A DNA stretch of 64,000 nucleotides from Bacteroidota bacterium (GCA_020056225.1 JAGVIE010000002.1:1-64000), one strand, 5' to 3'. Counted from the stretch's first letter, positions 1 through 9,400 are shown. Notes: generated from the sequence alone by a model not told the origin. Numbers and translations: made by a program.

Positions 1-264
1 AAAGTAAAAGATCTTGAAGAGCAAGTAACAATACGAGGAAATCTCATCTGGGAATCACCTTATTACTGGTTAAAAATCAAGAAGAAAAAAGATGGCCCCT
101 ATTGCCAGCATTGTTATGATAAAAATAAAGAACTAATTAGGCTTCAGGAAAACCGCAACGGTGTATGGCGATGTACAGCGTGTAAAAATATTTATTACGA
201 TTCTACATATCAACCTCCTACACCCCGAACAATTCGTATTAAACATAAATTTGCTGATTATTAA
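1..264 (+). CDS. zinc-ribbon protein, 3' end only (partial)
   Basis: The reading frame is open from the first base to TAA at 262-264, giving the last 87 residues of a protein whose start lies outside the window. It has two CxxC pairs (C35/C38 and C58/C61 of the visible part) about 20 residues apart, separated by a strand-rich stretch (LIRLQE...GVWRC), which is the layout of a small zinc ribbon. The preceding residues are charged (KVKDLEEQV, IKKKKDG), so the missing N-terminus could be a coiled coil, but that is a guess. I do not recognise the full protein and assign no function. The next gene starts 15 nt downstream. Confidence 0.6.
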   Translation, partial: KVKDLEEQVTIRGNLIWESPYYWLKIKKKKDGPYCQHCYDKNKELIRLQENRNGVWRCTACKNIYYDSTYQPPTPRTIRIKHKFADY

Positions 265-279
265 TTCCACCCACACTTT

Positions 280-903
280 ATGCAACCCGACATCACGACC
301 AACTACCTACCACAGCAATTCGAAGCAGTCAAAGACAGCGATGAATATATTTACTGGACGGGCAAACCGGCGTTCATTCCATTTATTATAACGGGCGTGC
401 CGTTCCTCATCTTCGGTTTACTATGGGGTGTGTTCGATTTTTTCTTCATCATGAATATGACGAGCGATATGATGTGGTTCGCGATTCCATTTTTTGCGAT
501 ACACGCATTTCCGTTCTACGGCAGTATACTCAATATGATACGTCTGTGGCTCGTGCATGGCAATACATATTACGCTATCACCAGCAAGCGGCTGATGATG
601 AGAAGCGGTTTCTGGGGCACCGATTTCAAAGCTGTAGATTACGATAAGATCGTCGATCTTGAAGTTAATGTTAATCCAATTGAGAATATGTTGGGCGTAG
701 GAACTATCAACGCGTTCTCCGGTAATACTACAAGCAAAGGCGGGCGTATCTTCGACCGTTTTGTTGCAGTGCCGAACCCGTATGAAGTTTTCAAGAAGAT
801 CAAGGAAGTATCGGTAGATATTAAAACGGATTGGAATTATCCTAACGCTATCAGACCGGAAGAAAATCCGGGATATAAAACAAAGTATAATCCTAAGAAA
901 TAA
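280..903 (+). CDS. PH-domain (bPH_2, YdbS-like) membrane protein
   Basis: A 207-residue protein with two hydrophobic helical segments (about residues 32-55 and 62-90) followed by a bacterial pleckstrin-homology domain. The characteristic stretch is 'YYAITSKRLMMRSG' and then 'VDYDKIVDLEVNVNPIENMLGVGTI', as in the bPH_2/YdbS family. The family is membrane-anchored with the PH domain in the cytoplasm; molecular roles are mostly unknown. The ATG at 280 gives the full domain and follows the upstream zinc-ribbon gene closely. The C-terminal 40 residues are polar and lysine-rich. Family assignment is good; function is open. Confidence 0.75.
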   Translation: MQPDITTNYLPQQFEAVKDSDEYIYWTGKPAFIPFIITGVPFLIFGLLWGVFDFFFIMNMTSDMMWFAIPFFAIHAFPFYGSILNMIRLWLVHGNTYYAITSKRLMMRSGFWGTDFKAVDYDKIVDLEVNVNPIENMLGVGTINAFSGNTTSKGGRIFDRFVAVPNPYEVFKKIKEVSVDIKTDWNYPNAIRPEENPGYKTKYNPKK

Positions 904-905
904 AA

Positions 906-972
906 TGTCATGCTGAACGAAGTGAAACATCTCACTTATCAAAAAAGACCCTTAGCTCCGCTCAGGGTGACA
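906..972. repeat. TGTCA...TGACA dispersed palindromic element (degenerate copy)
   Basis: The unit opens with TGTCATGCTGAACGAAGTGA and closes with CTCAGGGTGACA. Its first 21 bases match the element core at 46873 exactly, differing only a little further along (gaaacatct against gaagcatct). It sits between the PH-domain gene and purE. It looks like a non-coding dispersed intergenic element that can fold back on itself; no function is assigned. Confidence 0.6.
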
Positions 973-1005
973 GCTAATATTTTCTGAATTGTCAAAGGAG
1001 TTGAT

Positions 1006-1527
1006 ATGAAGAAACCACTCATTGGAATTGTAATGGGAAGTAAATCGGATTTGCAGGTAATGGCAGAAGCGGCTGAGACTCTGGAATCGTTTGGTATACC
1101 ATTCGAGATAACGATCGCCTCAGCCCATCGCACACCCGAGCGTGCCGCTAAGTACGCTACCACAGCATCGAAGCGCGGGTTAAAAGTTATTATCGCCGGA
1201 GCCGGCGGCGCGGCACATCTCCCCGGCGTCATCGCATCGATGACCACATTGCCGGTAATCGGTGTGCCTATTAAATCAAGCAACTCAATTGACGGGTGGG
1301 ATTCGATACTCTCCATACTTCAAATGCCTTCGGGAATTCCCGTAGCTACCGTCGCGCTGAACGGCGCTCAGAATGCCGCCATTCTTGCTTTGCAAATAGT
1401 TGCTCACTGCGATGAAAGGATCGCCGGCAAGCTTAAAGAATTCAAGAAAGCGCTCAAGCGAAAAGTCGAACAAAATATCCGCGAGCTGGAAAAAATCGAT
1501 TACAAACAATTTCTTAAGAAGATGTAA
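1006..1527 (+). CDS. purE: 5-(carboxyamino)imidazole ribonucleotide mutase
   Basis: PurE of de novo purine synthesis (N5-CAIR to CAIR), 173 residues, a normal family length. It shows 'GSKSDLQ' near residue 11, 'SAHRTP' with the catalytic His at 41, and the phosphate-binding 'GAGGAAHLPG' at 65-74, followed by the conserved 'PVIGVPI'. The C-terminus is a basic helix. A clear AAAGGAG ribosome-binding site lies about 8 nt before the ATG. The usual partner purK is not adjacent. The VOC gene starts 1 nt after the stop, so the two are probably cotranscribed. Confidence 0.95.
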   Translation: MKKPLIGIVMGSKSDLQVMAEAAETLESFGIPFEITIASAHRTPERAAKYATTASKRGLKVIIAGAGGAAHLPGVIASMTTLPVIGVPIKSSNSIDGWDSILSILQMPSGIPVATVALNGAQNAAILALQIVAHCDERIAGKLKEFKKALKRKVEQNIRELEKIDYKQFLKKM

Positions 1528-1528
1528 G

Positions 1529-1894
1529 ATGATAACTCACATCAAGTTCGTCAGCATACCTGTAAAAGATTATGACAGGGCGCTGAAATTTTATACCGGG
1601 AATCTGGGGTTCAAGCTCTTGACCGATCAACGATTCAACGATAACTCACGATGGATTGAATTGGAGATAGAAAATTCTCAAACGAAGATTGTCTTATTTA
1701 CGCCACCGGGACAAGAAAGCCGCATCGGTACTTATATGAATCTCGCGCTAACATGCGATGATGTAAGGAAAACGTATGAAGAATTGAAAACAAGCGGCGT
1801 CGAATTCAAAGTTCCTCCAACAGAAGCGCCATGGGGAACATACGCGCAATTTATCGACTCAGAAGGGAATCAATTTGTTCTCTCCTCTGAATAA
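1529..1894 (+). CDS. VOC (glyoxalase/bleomycin-resistance) family protein
   Basis: A 121-residue single VOC module: 'HIKFVSIPVKDYDRALKFYTGNLGFKL' is the first beta-alpha-beta-beta unit and 'LALTCDDVRKTYEEL ... GTYAQFIDSEGNQFVLSS' the second, with His/Glu residues at the expected metal-site positions. An earlier in-frame start would lie inside purE; the ATG at 1529, 1 nt after the purE stop, begins exactly at the domain (MITHIKF). VOC members include isomerases, dioxygenases and drug-binding proteins; the substrate cannot be read from sequence. Confidence 0.85.
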   Translation: MITHIKFVSIPVKDYDRALKFYTGNLGFKLLTDQRFNDNSRWIELEIENSQTKIVLFTPPGQESRIGTYMNLALTCDDVRKTYEELKTSGVEFKVPPTEAPWGTYAQFIDSEGNQFVLSSE

Positions 1895-1930
1895 GTATAT
1901 CGATGATAACCTTTTTTTATTTTTACATTT

Positions 1931-1959
1931 GCGCCAAAGGCGCATCCGCCTCTGGCGGA
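1931..1959. repeat. tandem micro-hairpins
   Basis: Two small perfect hairpins stand side by side: gcgcc aaa ggcgc (1931-1943) and tccgcc tct ggcgga (1945-1959). The second type recurs as tccgcc aca ggcgga at 62259-62273. No T-run follows, so a terminator is not clear; a small dispersed palindrome family is more likely. Confidence 0.5.
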
Positions 1960-1977
1960 GACTTTTGAATTGATCAC

Positions 1978-3342
1978 ATGTCCATAGCATCCATCAATCC
2001 CGCAACCGGAGAAGTTTTCAAAACGTTCGACGCCCTTTCTGAAGTTGACATCGAAAAAAAACTCAAGCTTGCCGCAGATGTTTTTCAGTCTTACAGTAAA
2101 ACATCTTTCACTGACCGTGCCGCGATGATGCAGTGCGCGGCGGATTTACTCGAGAACGAAAAGACAACGTTTGGTCGAATCATGACAACGGAGATGGGCA
2201 AGCCGTTATGGGCGGCGGCTGAAGAAGCCGCAAAGTGCGCGTGGGTTTGCAGATACTATGCTGAGAATGCCGAACGCTTTCTTGCCGACGAGATCGTCCA
2301 ATCAAACGCTGCAAAAAGTTATATCCGCTACCAGCCGCTCGGAATAATTCTCGCAGTCATGCCATGGAATTTTCCGTTCTGGCAAGTATTCAGATTTGCC
2401 GCACCGGCTTTAATGGCTGGGAATGTTGGATTACTCAAGCATTCATCGAATGTCCCGCAGTGTGCACTTGCAATCGAGGATATCTTTAGACGTGCCGGTT
2501 TTCATGAAGGCGTATTTCAAACATTGCTGATAGGTTCTGAAAAAGTCCAGAAGATAATAGAGGACAATCGTGTTAAGGCAGTAACTCTGACAGGGAGCGA
2601 ACCGGCTGGAAAAATGGTAGCGAGCATTGCAGGCAAGGTCATAAAGAAAACAGTTCTCGAGCTTGGCGGCAGTGATCCTTTTATCGTAATGCCAAGTGCA
2701 AATATAGAAGAAACTGCAAAGATTGCTGTGAAAGCGCGGACTATCAATAACGGACAATCATGTATCGCAGCAAAACGGTTCATCATTCATGAAAAAATCT
2801 ATAAAGAGTTCACTGCTCTTTTCATCGAAGGGATGAACAAGTTAAAAGTTTCAGATCCATTATTGGATGATTGCGACATCGGTCCGCTTGCAACGCCTGA
2901 AATTCTCGATGAACTGGAACATCAGGTACAAACATCGGTTAAGATGGGAGCGCGTATACTCACCGGCGGAAAAAGAATCGATAAACCCGGGAATTTTTAT
3001 CCTCCGACAATACTTAGCGATATTCCAAAAAATAGTCCGGCATATACGCAAGAATTGTTCGGACCGGTTGCTTCATTATTTAAAGTAAGAAATATAGATG
3101 AAGCGATCCGGCTTGCAAACGATACACCTTTTGGTTTAGGTGCAAGCGCCTGGACAAAAAATAAAAATGAAACACAACGATTCATCGATGAGCTTGAAAC
3201 CGGTTCAGTATTTATCAATGGTATGGTCGCATCCGATCCTCGATTGCCGTTCGGTGGAGTGAAAAACTCAGGTTATGGACGTGAATTGAGTATATACGGA
3301 ATAAAAGAATTTGTCAACATCAAAACTGTTTGGATCAAATAA
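1978..3342 (+). CDS. NAD(P)-dependent aldehyde dehydrogenase (succinate-semialdehyde type)
   Basis: A 454-residue aldehyde dehydrogenase. The catalytic pair is visible: Glu228 in 'VLELGGSDPF' and the nucleophile Cys262 in 'NNGQSCIAAKR'. 'MPWNFPFWQVFRFAAPALMA' is the cofactor-loop region, 'LTGSEPAGK' follows, and 'ELFGPVA' precedes the C-terminal oligomerisation part. The short N-terminus (no extra 20-30 residues) and 'TTEMGKP' resemble the short Sad/YneI-like succinate-semialdehyde dehydrogenases. That substrate is inferred from similarity only. It stands alone, with the next gene 18 nt downstream encoding an exported hydrolase. Confidence 0.88.
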   Translation: MSIASINPATGEVFKTFDALSEVDIEKKLKLAADVFQSYSKTSFTDRAAMMQCAADLLENEKTTFGRIMTTEMGKPLWAAAEEAAKCAWVCRYYAENAERFLADEIVQSNAAKSYIRYQPLGIILAVMPWNFPFWQVFRFAAPALMAGNVGLLKHSSNVPQCALAIEDIFRRAGFHEGVFQTLLIGSEKVQKIIEDNRVKAVTLTGSEPAGKMVASIAGKVIKKTVLELGGSDPFIVMPSANIEETAKIAVKARTINNGQSCIAAKRFIIHEKIYKEFTALFIEGMNKLKVSDPLLDDCDIGPLATPEILDELEHQVQTSVKMGARILTGGKRIDKPGNFYPPTILSDIPKNSPAYTQELFGPVASLFKVRNIDEAIRLANDTPFGLGASAWTKNKNETQRFIDELETGSVFINGMVASDPRLPFGGVKNSGYGRELSIYGIKEFVNIKTVWIK

Positions 3343-3360
3343 CATTATATGGAGGTCTAT

Positions 3361-4764
3361 ATGAAAAAATATTTTATCCTTTTTGTTCTCCTGTTTCCAA
3401 TACTGCTTCAGGCGCAAACCGCCGATACTCTGACTCAAGAGCAACAATCCTGGCTGACGAAATCAAATCGACATGAAAAGAACGGCTGGATTTATCTTCA
3501 CCTCGAAGGATCGCCAAAGGAACGAGGATTCCAGCATGGTTATCTTCTCGCCAAAGAAATCAAGGATGCATTGCGGATATTGAGTGAAGAATGGAAATAT
3601 CAAAGCGCGATGGAGTGGTCGTGGATTGTTGGAAAAGCCGGAGAGATTCTTACTGCGAAAGTCGATTCGGAGAACATTGCGGAAATTGATGCGATGGTTG
3701 AAGGAATGAAATCAGCCGGCATCTCAACAACGCGTGATGAACTTGTCGCGCTCAATGGTTACATGGAGCTTATATGGTATTGGTGGCCCACGGTGAAAGA
3801 TTCCTTTAAAACAAATTCACCGGAACCCAAGAAACAATCGTGCAGTTCGTTCATTGCCACAGGCAGTATGACTACCGATGGTGGAATCGTTCTTGGACAT
3901 AATTCGATGGTAGGATATCAGGACCCGTTCTGTAACATCATCCTGGATATTCTGCCGGAGAAAGGTCACCACATTTTGATGCAGGCATTCACCGGTTTTA
4001 TTCACAGCGGGACAGATTTCTTTGTAACCGATGCCGGGCTTGTCGGTTCAGAAACTACAATCGGCGGATTCTTTCCATTCGATGAGAAGGGTGTTCCCGA
4101 ATTTTCACGCATGCGGCACGCCACACAATACGCGAATAATATAGATGAATGGTGCGAGATGATGAAGAAGGATAACAACGGCGGGTACGCTAATGCATGG
4201 TTATTGGGTGATATCAACACGAATGAAATCGCCCGGCTCGAACTCGGTTTGAAATATGTCGGATTCGAAAAAAAGAAGGATGGATATTTCACCGGCTCGA
4301 ACGTTGCGGAAAATTTGAATATACTTCGGTTCGAAACTAAAAGTGAAGAGACGAATATCAAATATTCTTCCGTTGCCCGTAGAGTCAGGTGGAAGCAACT
4401 GATGAAAGAAAACACGGGTAAGATAAATCTTGAGCTTGCAAAATCATTCGAGGCGGATCACTACGACACATATTTAAAGATGAACAATCCAAGTGGGCGA
4501 ACACTCTGCGGGCACGACGACCTCGACCCGAAGTTTTCAAGCGGCGGTGAGCCGTACAGTCCCGGTGGTTCTATTGATGCGAAAGTGATTGACTCAAAGA
4601 TGGCAAAGCAGATGTCGTTCATTGCCCGGTGGGGACAAGCATGCGGGATGTCATTCGATGCGAAGAAATATCTTGAAGCTCATTCTCAATTCGATTGGAT
4701 GAACGGACTTCTAAAAGATCGACCATCGCAACCATGGACCGAATTTAAGGTGGGCGAGAAGTAA
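3361..4764 (+). CDS. exported C45 / phospholipase-B-like Ntn hydrolase
   Basis: About 467 residues with an N-terminal signal peptide (KKYFILFVLLFPILLQAQ). The ATG at 3361 is preferred to one at 3349 because a GGAGG ribosome-binding site sits between them. The body matches the acyl-CoA:6-aminopenicillanate acyltransferase/phospholipase-B-like group: 'GSPKERGFQHGYLLA' near the N-terminus, then the proposed autocatalytic nucleophile Cys161 in 'KQSCSSFIA', followed by 'GGIVLGHNSM'. Such Ntn hydrolases mature by self-cleavage before the Cys and then hydrolyse amide or ester bonds. It would act in the periplasm or outside; the substrate is unknown. Confidence 0.8.
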   Translation: MKKYFILFVLLFPILLQAQTADTLTQEQQSWLTKSNRHEKNGWIYLHLEGSPKERGFQHGYLLAKEIKDALRILSEEWKYQSAMEWSWIVGKAGEILTAKVDSENIAEIDAMVEGMKSAGISTTRDELVALNGYMELIWYWWPTVKDSFKTNSPEPKKQSCSSFIATGSMTTDGGIVLGHNSMVGYQDPFCNIILDILPEKGHHILMQAFTGFIHSGTDFFVTDAGLVGSETTIGGFFPFDEKGVPEFSRMRHATQYANNIDEWCEMMKKDNNGGYANAWLLGDINTNEIARLELGLKYVGFEKKKDGYFTGSNVAENLNILRFETKSEETNIKYSSVARRVRWKQLMKENTGKINLELAKSFEADHYDTYLKMNNPSGRTLCGHDDLDPKFSSGGEPYSPGGSIDAKVIDSKMAKQMSFIARWGQACGMSFDAKKYLEAHSQFDWMNGLLKDRPSQPWTEFKVGEK

Positions 4765-4850
4765 ATGATAATCTAAGGAGTGAACGTCCGACTCGCTTGA
4801 AAGTAAATTGGATAATTGTTTAATTTACATAGATAAAAAATGAGGCATTT

Positions 4851-5705
4851 ATGAAAAATTTGCTCATTATCCTGATAATATTTATCGTCCTCCCAACTGC
4901 TGCAAGCCAAACCCTTACAGGAGATTCTTCAGCGAATTACTTTCCATTATCTATCGGAAATAGTTGGACGTACACAAGTCCATGGGATACGAACTATAAA
5001 CGGACTTCAATTATATCTGATACAACTCGGATCGATGGAAGCTTATACTATATAAAGCATTTTGCCAACCCATCGTATGCTGATACACTGCGCATGGATA
5101 GCATAGGGAACATATGGAAATATTACGAGAATGCAGAACACCTTTGGTTTGACTTCTCTCGTGATAGTGGTTCGATTTATATCGCTGAAATTTTTCGCGA
5201 TGATACAATGTTTGTCCACGTAACGAAAAACGTTGAGGTTACAGTATATGCGGGACATTTTATTAATTGCATCAAGCTATTTTTCGATGTACCTGGTTGG
5301 ATTGATGAAGAAGTTGAATATACGTTTGCACCGGGTGTAGGAATCATTCATGAAGTTGGTGGATGGACAGATGAGGAACTTTTCACTGCAACTATTGACG
5401 GTCAGGTGATTACAACCACATCCGAACCAAAACGTCTTCCAACAACTTACGCTCTCTATCAGAATTACCCAAATCCATTCAACCCGAGCACATCGATTGA
5501 TTACGAAATACCTGAAAGATCACACGTTAACGTAAAAATATATGATATACTAGGTCAAGAAATGGCAACCATACTGAATGAAACAAAGGAAGCTGGGAAA
5601 TATAATATTCGGTTTAATGCGACAGGATTACCAGGGGGAGTTTATTTCTATATGATCCGTGCGGGAGATTTTATATCAACAAGAAAATTAGTTTTACTTA
5701 AATAA
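4851..5705 (+). CDS. secreted protein with T9SS type A sorting domain
   Basis: 284 residues: signal peptide (MKNLLIILIIFIVLPTAASQ), a beta-rich region of about 180 residues with no family I recognise ('YFPLSIGNSWTYTSPWD' is common at the start of lipoprotein-like beta domains), and a C-terminal sorting domain from about residue 198 ('ALYQNYPNPFNPSTSIDYEIP' to 'KLVLLK'). In this phylum such CTDs direct outer-membrane export by type IX secretion and are then usually removed. The gene ends 2 nt before the end of convergent lptB, with no room for a separate terminator. Confidence 0.8.
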   Translation: MKNLLIILIIFIVLPTAASQTLTGDSSANYFPLSIGNSWTYTSPWDTNYKRTSIISDTTRIDGSLYYIKHFANPSYADTLRMDSIGNIWKYYENAEHLWFDFSRDSGSIYIAEIFRDDTMFVHVTKNVEVTVYAGHFINCIKLFFDVPGWIDEEVEYTFAPGVGIIHEVGGWTDEELFTATIDGQVITTTSEPKRLPTTYALYQNYPNPFNPSTSIDYEIPERSHVNVKIYDILGQEMATILNETKEAGKYNIRFNATGLPGGVYFYMIRAGDFISTRKLVLLK

Positions 5706-5707
5706 AT

Positions 5708-6508
5708 TTACTCGTATCGATCCAGTTTAAACTTTTCACCTAAATACAAACGCCGTGCTTCGGGATCGTTGGCAAGAAGCTCCGCTGAACCGGATTTGAT
5801 TATTTTTCCTTCGAAGAGAAGATAGGAACGATCGGTGATTGATAGCGTTTCGTGAACATTATGATCGGTTACAAGTACGCCTATGCCTCGATTCTTCAAG
5901 CCCTGAACGATGCGCATAATATCTTCGACTGCGATCGGGTCGATTCCTGCGAACGGTTCATCAAGCAGGATGAACTTTGGTCGGGTTGCAAGAGCACGCG
6001 CAATTTCTGTTCGGCGTCGTTCACCTCCCGAAAGCATATATCCCTTACTTTTTGCTATTTGATTTAATCCAAAATCGTCCAACAGTTGCTGACATCGTTC
6101 TTCACGTTCTTTCTTAGAAAAACCCATGACTTCAAGCACGGCGGTAATGTTATCTTTGACGGTCAATTTTCGAAAAACCGACGCTTCCTGCGAAAGATAG
6201 CCGATCCCCATTCTTGCGCGTTTATACATCGGTTCTCTTGTAATCTCTGCATCATTAAAAAACACTTTTCCATCAGTCGGCTTTATCATTCCAACGATCA
6301 TGTAAAAGGTTGTTGTCTTGCCCGCTCCATTGGGTCCGAGTAATCCGACAACTTCGCCCTGCCGTACTTCAACACTGACATCGTCCACCACGTAGCGTTT
6401 CTTGTACCGCTTAAATAATCCTTTTGAGCTTAGTACACTTACCTCCGATACATCGGTGGACTGCTGCTGCGATTGATTTATATTTTCAGCTTGGTTATTC
6501 ATTTTCAT
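5708..6508 (-). CDS. lptB: LPS export ABC transporter ATP-binding protein
   Basis: The 266-residue ATPase of the LptBFGC transporter that extracts LPS from the inner membrane. It has Walker A 'GPNGAGKTT' (58-66), the ABC signature 'LSGGERRR' (159-166), Walker B 'FILLDEP' with catalytic Glu184, and switch His216 in 'VTDHNVHE'. '[10 protein letters not shown]' and the short C-terminus ending in 'EKFKLD' are LptB hallmarks. A polar extension of about 28 residues precedes the core; an internal start cannot be excluded. It is the last gene of the kds-lpt operon; lptF and lptG are not in the window. Confidence 0.93.
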   Translation of the reverse strand: MKMNNQAENINQSQQQSTDVSEVSVLSSKGLFKRYKKRYVVDDVSVEVRQGEVVGLLGPNGAGKTTTFYMIVGMIKPTDGKVFFNDAEITREPMYKRARMGIGYLSQEASVFRKLTVKDNITAVLEVMGFSKKEREERCQQLLDDFGLNQIAKSKGYMLSGGERRRTEIARALATRPKFILLDEPFAGIDPIAVEDIMRIVQGLKNRGIGVLVTDHNVHETLSITDRSYLLFEGKIIKSGSAELLANDPEARRLYLGEKFKLDRYE

Positions 6509-6543
6509 TCAATATACAATTTCTCTATTAAGGATAAAAATGA

Positions 6544-7827
6544 CTACCTCTTCCCCGGTCTGTTTTCCCGCCAATTATATTCAGATAAATTGAAATCTGT
6601 TTCTTTTCCTTTCACCATTTTCTCGGGATAATATTGACCTTCGACATTTGATATCGCATTGATCTTATCAATCTTCCCGTCAACAAACGTCATCCTGATC
6701 TGATCGCCCGTAGATTTATTCAACCCGTTTCCTTTCCCTTTATCGAATAGATAGTACAAACTTGTCGCGGTCATATTAACATCAACACGCTTGATTTTAT
6801 CATCCGCAAAATGAAGGATTATTTCCTGCCCGCTCATCTGGTTAAACCGGTTGATATAGAGCGAATCCGCGCGCGATATTGCCACAGCTCTTTCACGAAC
6901 GAATACCGTTTTGAGTTTTTGTTTTTCAAGTTTTATGAAAATAGATTCGCCAGAGACCTGGTTTTCGTCCGAGCCGCCCGATGTATACCAAATAAACGGC
7001 TGGCGTTTAAGAATGATGCTGTCGAGATCTGTATAATAAGTGCAATGACCGGCCTCCGCGGCGAGTTCGCCCCGGATAATCTTCACGCTATCGGTAGCAA
7101 TAAGCCTTTCAAGCGTATCCTGATACGATTCCAGCAATCTTGCCGTAACTTCAAGCGTATCGGTTTTCTCTTTCTGATTCTTATCGATTTGTATCAGCCT
7201 GGGTTGCCCTGTTACTTTGCTGTAATGATTTTTCTTGTAATTCTCGAAATGATCGCCGAATATCGTGATGCCATTCTTCGCATTCACAATTTTTACATTT
7301 CCCTGAGCGATCGATTTTTGTTCCTCCCTGAAATATGTCAGCTCGTTTGCAGTGAGCACCGAAGTTGAATCTTCCACCGACACATTCGTCTTGAAGTAGG
7401 CTTTTTTTTCGTTGACGAAATATTTTCCGTAACCGGCATGCAATACAGTACCCGGATCCTCTAGAAAAACACGATCGAAAGCCTCTGCGATTCGGAGATC
7501 GGGATAATACATTCCGCTTGATCCAACCATCCTCAAAGTATCGTCACGAACTTCAACTATACCATGCATCGAGATTTTTTGAGTTGCAAGATATTGGATC
7601 GCGCTGTCACATGTAATGACCGTGCTTCCCTGATGAAGCCGAACATGCCCGATAAGCTGGCGCGCTTTTTCGCCGTTGATTTCCAGCCCTACTAAACTAT
7701 CGGCATGATCGAGCGACACATCTTCTTTCTGTTGAGCGTATTGAATTCCGAAGAATATTATTGATAGAATCGCCATAATGAGGCAATGCAAAATAGCACG
7801 GATGATTATTTTCTTACTTCGGATCAC
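6544..7827 (-). CDS. lptA: OstA/LptA-family periplasmic LPS transport protein (large form)
   Basis: 427 residues with an N-terminal signal or membrane segment (about residues 8-30), then long beta-jellyroll OstA-like repeats: 'ARQLIGHVRLHQGSTVITCDSA', 'HGIVEVRDDTLRMVGSSGMYYP', 'TANELTYFREEQKSIAQGNVKI'. LptA bridges LPS across the periplasm; the E. coli protein is about 185 residues, so this is an enlarged form of the kind annotated 'OstA-like' in Bacteroidota. Position between lptC and lptB supports the role. Its start overlaps the 3' end of lptC by 14 nt, suggesting translational coupling. The symbol is by family and context. Confidence 0.75.
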   Translation of the reverse strand: MIRSKKIIIRAILHCLIMAILSIIFFGIQYAQQKEDVSLDHADSLVGLEINGEKARQLIGHVRLHQGSTVITCDSAIQYLATQKISMHGIVEVRDDTLRMVGSSGMYYPDLRIAEAFDRVFLEDPGTVLHAGYGKYFVNEKKAYFKTNVSVEDSTSVLTANELTYFREEQKSIAQGNVKIVNAKNGITIFGDHFENYKKNHYSKVTGQPRLIQIDKNQKEKTDTLEVTARLLESYQDTLERLIATDSVKIIRGELAAEAGHCTYYTDLDSIILKRQPFIWYTSGGSDENQVSGESIFIKLEKQKLKTVFVRERAVAISRADSLYINRFNQMSGQEIILHFADDKIKRVDVNMTATSLYYLFDKGKGNGLNKSTGDQIRMTFVDGKIDKINAISNVEGQYYPEKMVKGKETDFNLSEYNWRENRPGKR

Positions 7828-8410
7828 CTGTTTTTGCCCTGCCGGTTGGTTTATAGATAGTATAATTCACAAGACTCTGGTCGGATTCGAAACCTTGTCC
7901 CTGTAGTTGCTCTTTGGGTGAGTATATTTCAACATATGCAGGTGTATGTATTTTCTGGGTTGAATTTGTCCAATATAGTTCCTGAGTTCGCAGAGTAGTT
8001 CCACTGTCGTTCACAACGATTACATTCTCATGTGCCTCAAAATCGTGAGTGATATCGTTGACGACTCCGCGTCTTGCTGTGAGAACGGAAGTGTGGTTTT
8101 GATTTTCATCATAAAAATCTACTTTGATGTCAGAATCCATCAGGGTGATGTTCTTATCGTCCAACACCATAATATGTCCGGCACGAAGAATGCCGGTTAT
8201 CCTGCCCGAATCGGTAAATGTTATTGTTGCGTTCCAGCTCTCCTGTGAGGGAATATCTTTATTCGTTCCGAAGGATGTTACTGCCGGCTTAACCTTTTCT
8301 TCACACCCGACAAGAATCAAAGAACTTATCGTTAAAAGAAAAGAGCAGAGAGCGGTTAGCGCTGTACTGCGAACGACCATTTTATTGCTTTTCACTATTT
8401 CCGTTTGCAT
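7814..8410 (-). CDS. lptC: LPS export periplasmic protein LptC (lipoprotein form)
   Basis: 198 residues. The N-terminal hydrophobic segment ends in a lipobox (LILVGC, Cys36), so here LptC appears to be a lipoprotein rather than the single-pass protein of E. coli. The following beta-jellyroll has 'SDIKVDFYDENQNHTSVLTARRGVV' and 'FEAHENVIVVNDSGTTLRTQEL', typical of LptC/YrbK. It passes LPS from LptBFG to LptA. It begins 3 nt after kdsD and overlaps the lptA-like gene. Confidence 0.85.
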   Translation of the reverse strand: MQTEIVKSNKMVVRSTALTALCSFLLTISSLILVGCEEKVKPAVTSFGTNKDIPSQESWNATITFTDSGRITGILRAGHIMVLDDKNITLMDSDIKVDFYDENQNHTSVLTARRGVVNDITHDFEAHENVIVVNDSGTTLRTQELYWTNSTQKIHTPAYVEIYSPKEQLQGQGFESDQSLVNYTIYKPTGRAKTGDPK

Positions 8411-8413
8411 TGA

Positions 8414-9400
8414 TTACTGATTTTCCCCGCCAAGCCCGGCTGCTACCAATTCATGAAGATGGATCATCCCTATCGGACGATGATCTTCATCTACAACGAT
8501 GAGCTGAGTTATTTTATGAGCTTCCATTTCCTGAAGCGCGACCGCGGCAAGCAAATCTTTCATGATCGTTTTGGGATGCCGCGTCATCATCATTTCTGCG
8601 GTAAGGTGTGTGAGATCGGTTGTCTTTTGCAGCAGACGCCGGAGATCACCATCAGTGATAACACCTTCGAGCCTGCCATTATTATCTACAACACATGTAG
8701 CGCCGAGTCGTTTGGAGGTCATCTCTAATATCGCATCCCTAATCGGTACATTCTGTTTTACTCTGGGAACTGCATCACCCGATACCATCAATTCTTCGAT
8801 CTTTAATAGAAGTCGCCGGCCAAGCGTACCGCCCGGATGATAAAGCGCGAAATCTTCCTTTGTGAAATTTCTCTTCTCAAGCAGCGCCATTGCCAATGCA
8901 TCGCCCATTACAAGAGTCGCGGTAGTTGATGATGTCGGGGCAAGATCGTACGGACAAGCTTCCTCTTTCACGCTGATATCTAATATTAAATCAGCTTCAA
9001 GTGCAAGTTTTGAATTTAAATTTCCGACTATACTGATGATAGGAACTCCGATACGCTTGAATAATGGAATCAGTTGATTCAATTCCGCAGTATCGCCGCT
9101 CTTCGAAATGCAAATTACAACATCCTCTTTGCGCACCATTCCAAAGTCACCGTGAACAGCATCGGATGGATGAAGGAACATTGCGGGTGTACCTGTTGAA
9201 TTAAGCGTCGCGACTATCTTTCTTGCAACAATCCCCGACTTTCCCATTCCCGCAATCACAACTCTGCCTTTGGATCCGGCTATCATTTCCACCGCTCTGG
9301 CAAAATCATCACCAATTCGGTTTTCCAGCATTGCTACTGCATCCGCTTCTATGCGGATAACGTTTTTGCCTTTTTCAATAATCGTTTTTTTATCTATCAT
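8414..9400 (-). CDS. kdsD: D-arabinose-5-phosphate isomerase (KpsF/GutQ family)
   Basis: 328 residues: an SIS sugar isomerase domain (about 35-170; 'GMGKSGIVARKIVATLNSTG', 'HPSDAVHGDFGMV', 'ISKSGDTAEL') and a C-terminal pair of CBS domains (about 205-320). It converts D-ribulose 5-phosphate to D-arabinose 5-phosphate, the first committed step to Kdo. Length and domain order match KdsD. It lies between kdsC (12 nt upstream) and lptC, so all Kdo-8-phosphate steps are in one operon. Confidence 0.93.
   Translation of the reverse strand: MIDKKTIIEKGKNVIRIEADAVAMLENRIGDDFARAVEMIAGSKGRVVIAGMGKSGIVARKIVATLNSTGTPAMFLHPSDAVHGDFGMVRKEDVVICISKSGDTAELNQLIPLFKRIGVPIISIVGNLNSKLALEADLILDISVKEEACPYDLAPTSSTTATLVMGDALAMALLEKRNFTKEDFALYHPGGTLGRRLLLKIEELMVSGDAVPRVKQNVPIRDAILEMTSKRLGATCVVDNNGRLEGVITDGDLRRLLQKTTDLTHLTAEMMMTRHPKTIMKDLLAAVALQEMEAHKITQLIVVDEDHRPIGMIHLHELVAAGLGGENQ

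Noticed and set aside
6811..7368. 185-codon plus-strand ORF inside the lptA-like gene
   Set aside because: A shadow frame of the lptA-like gene with no ribosome-binding site and no domain.
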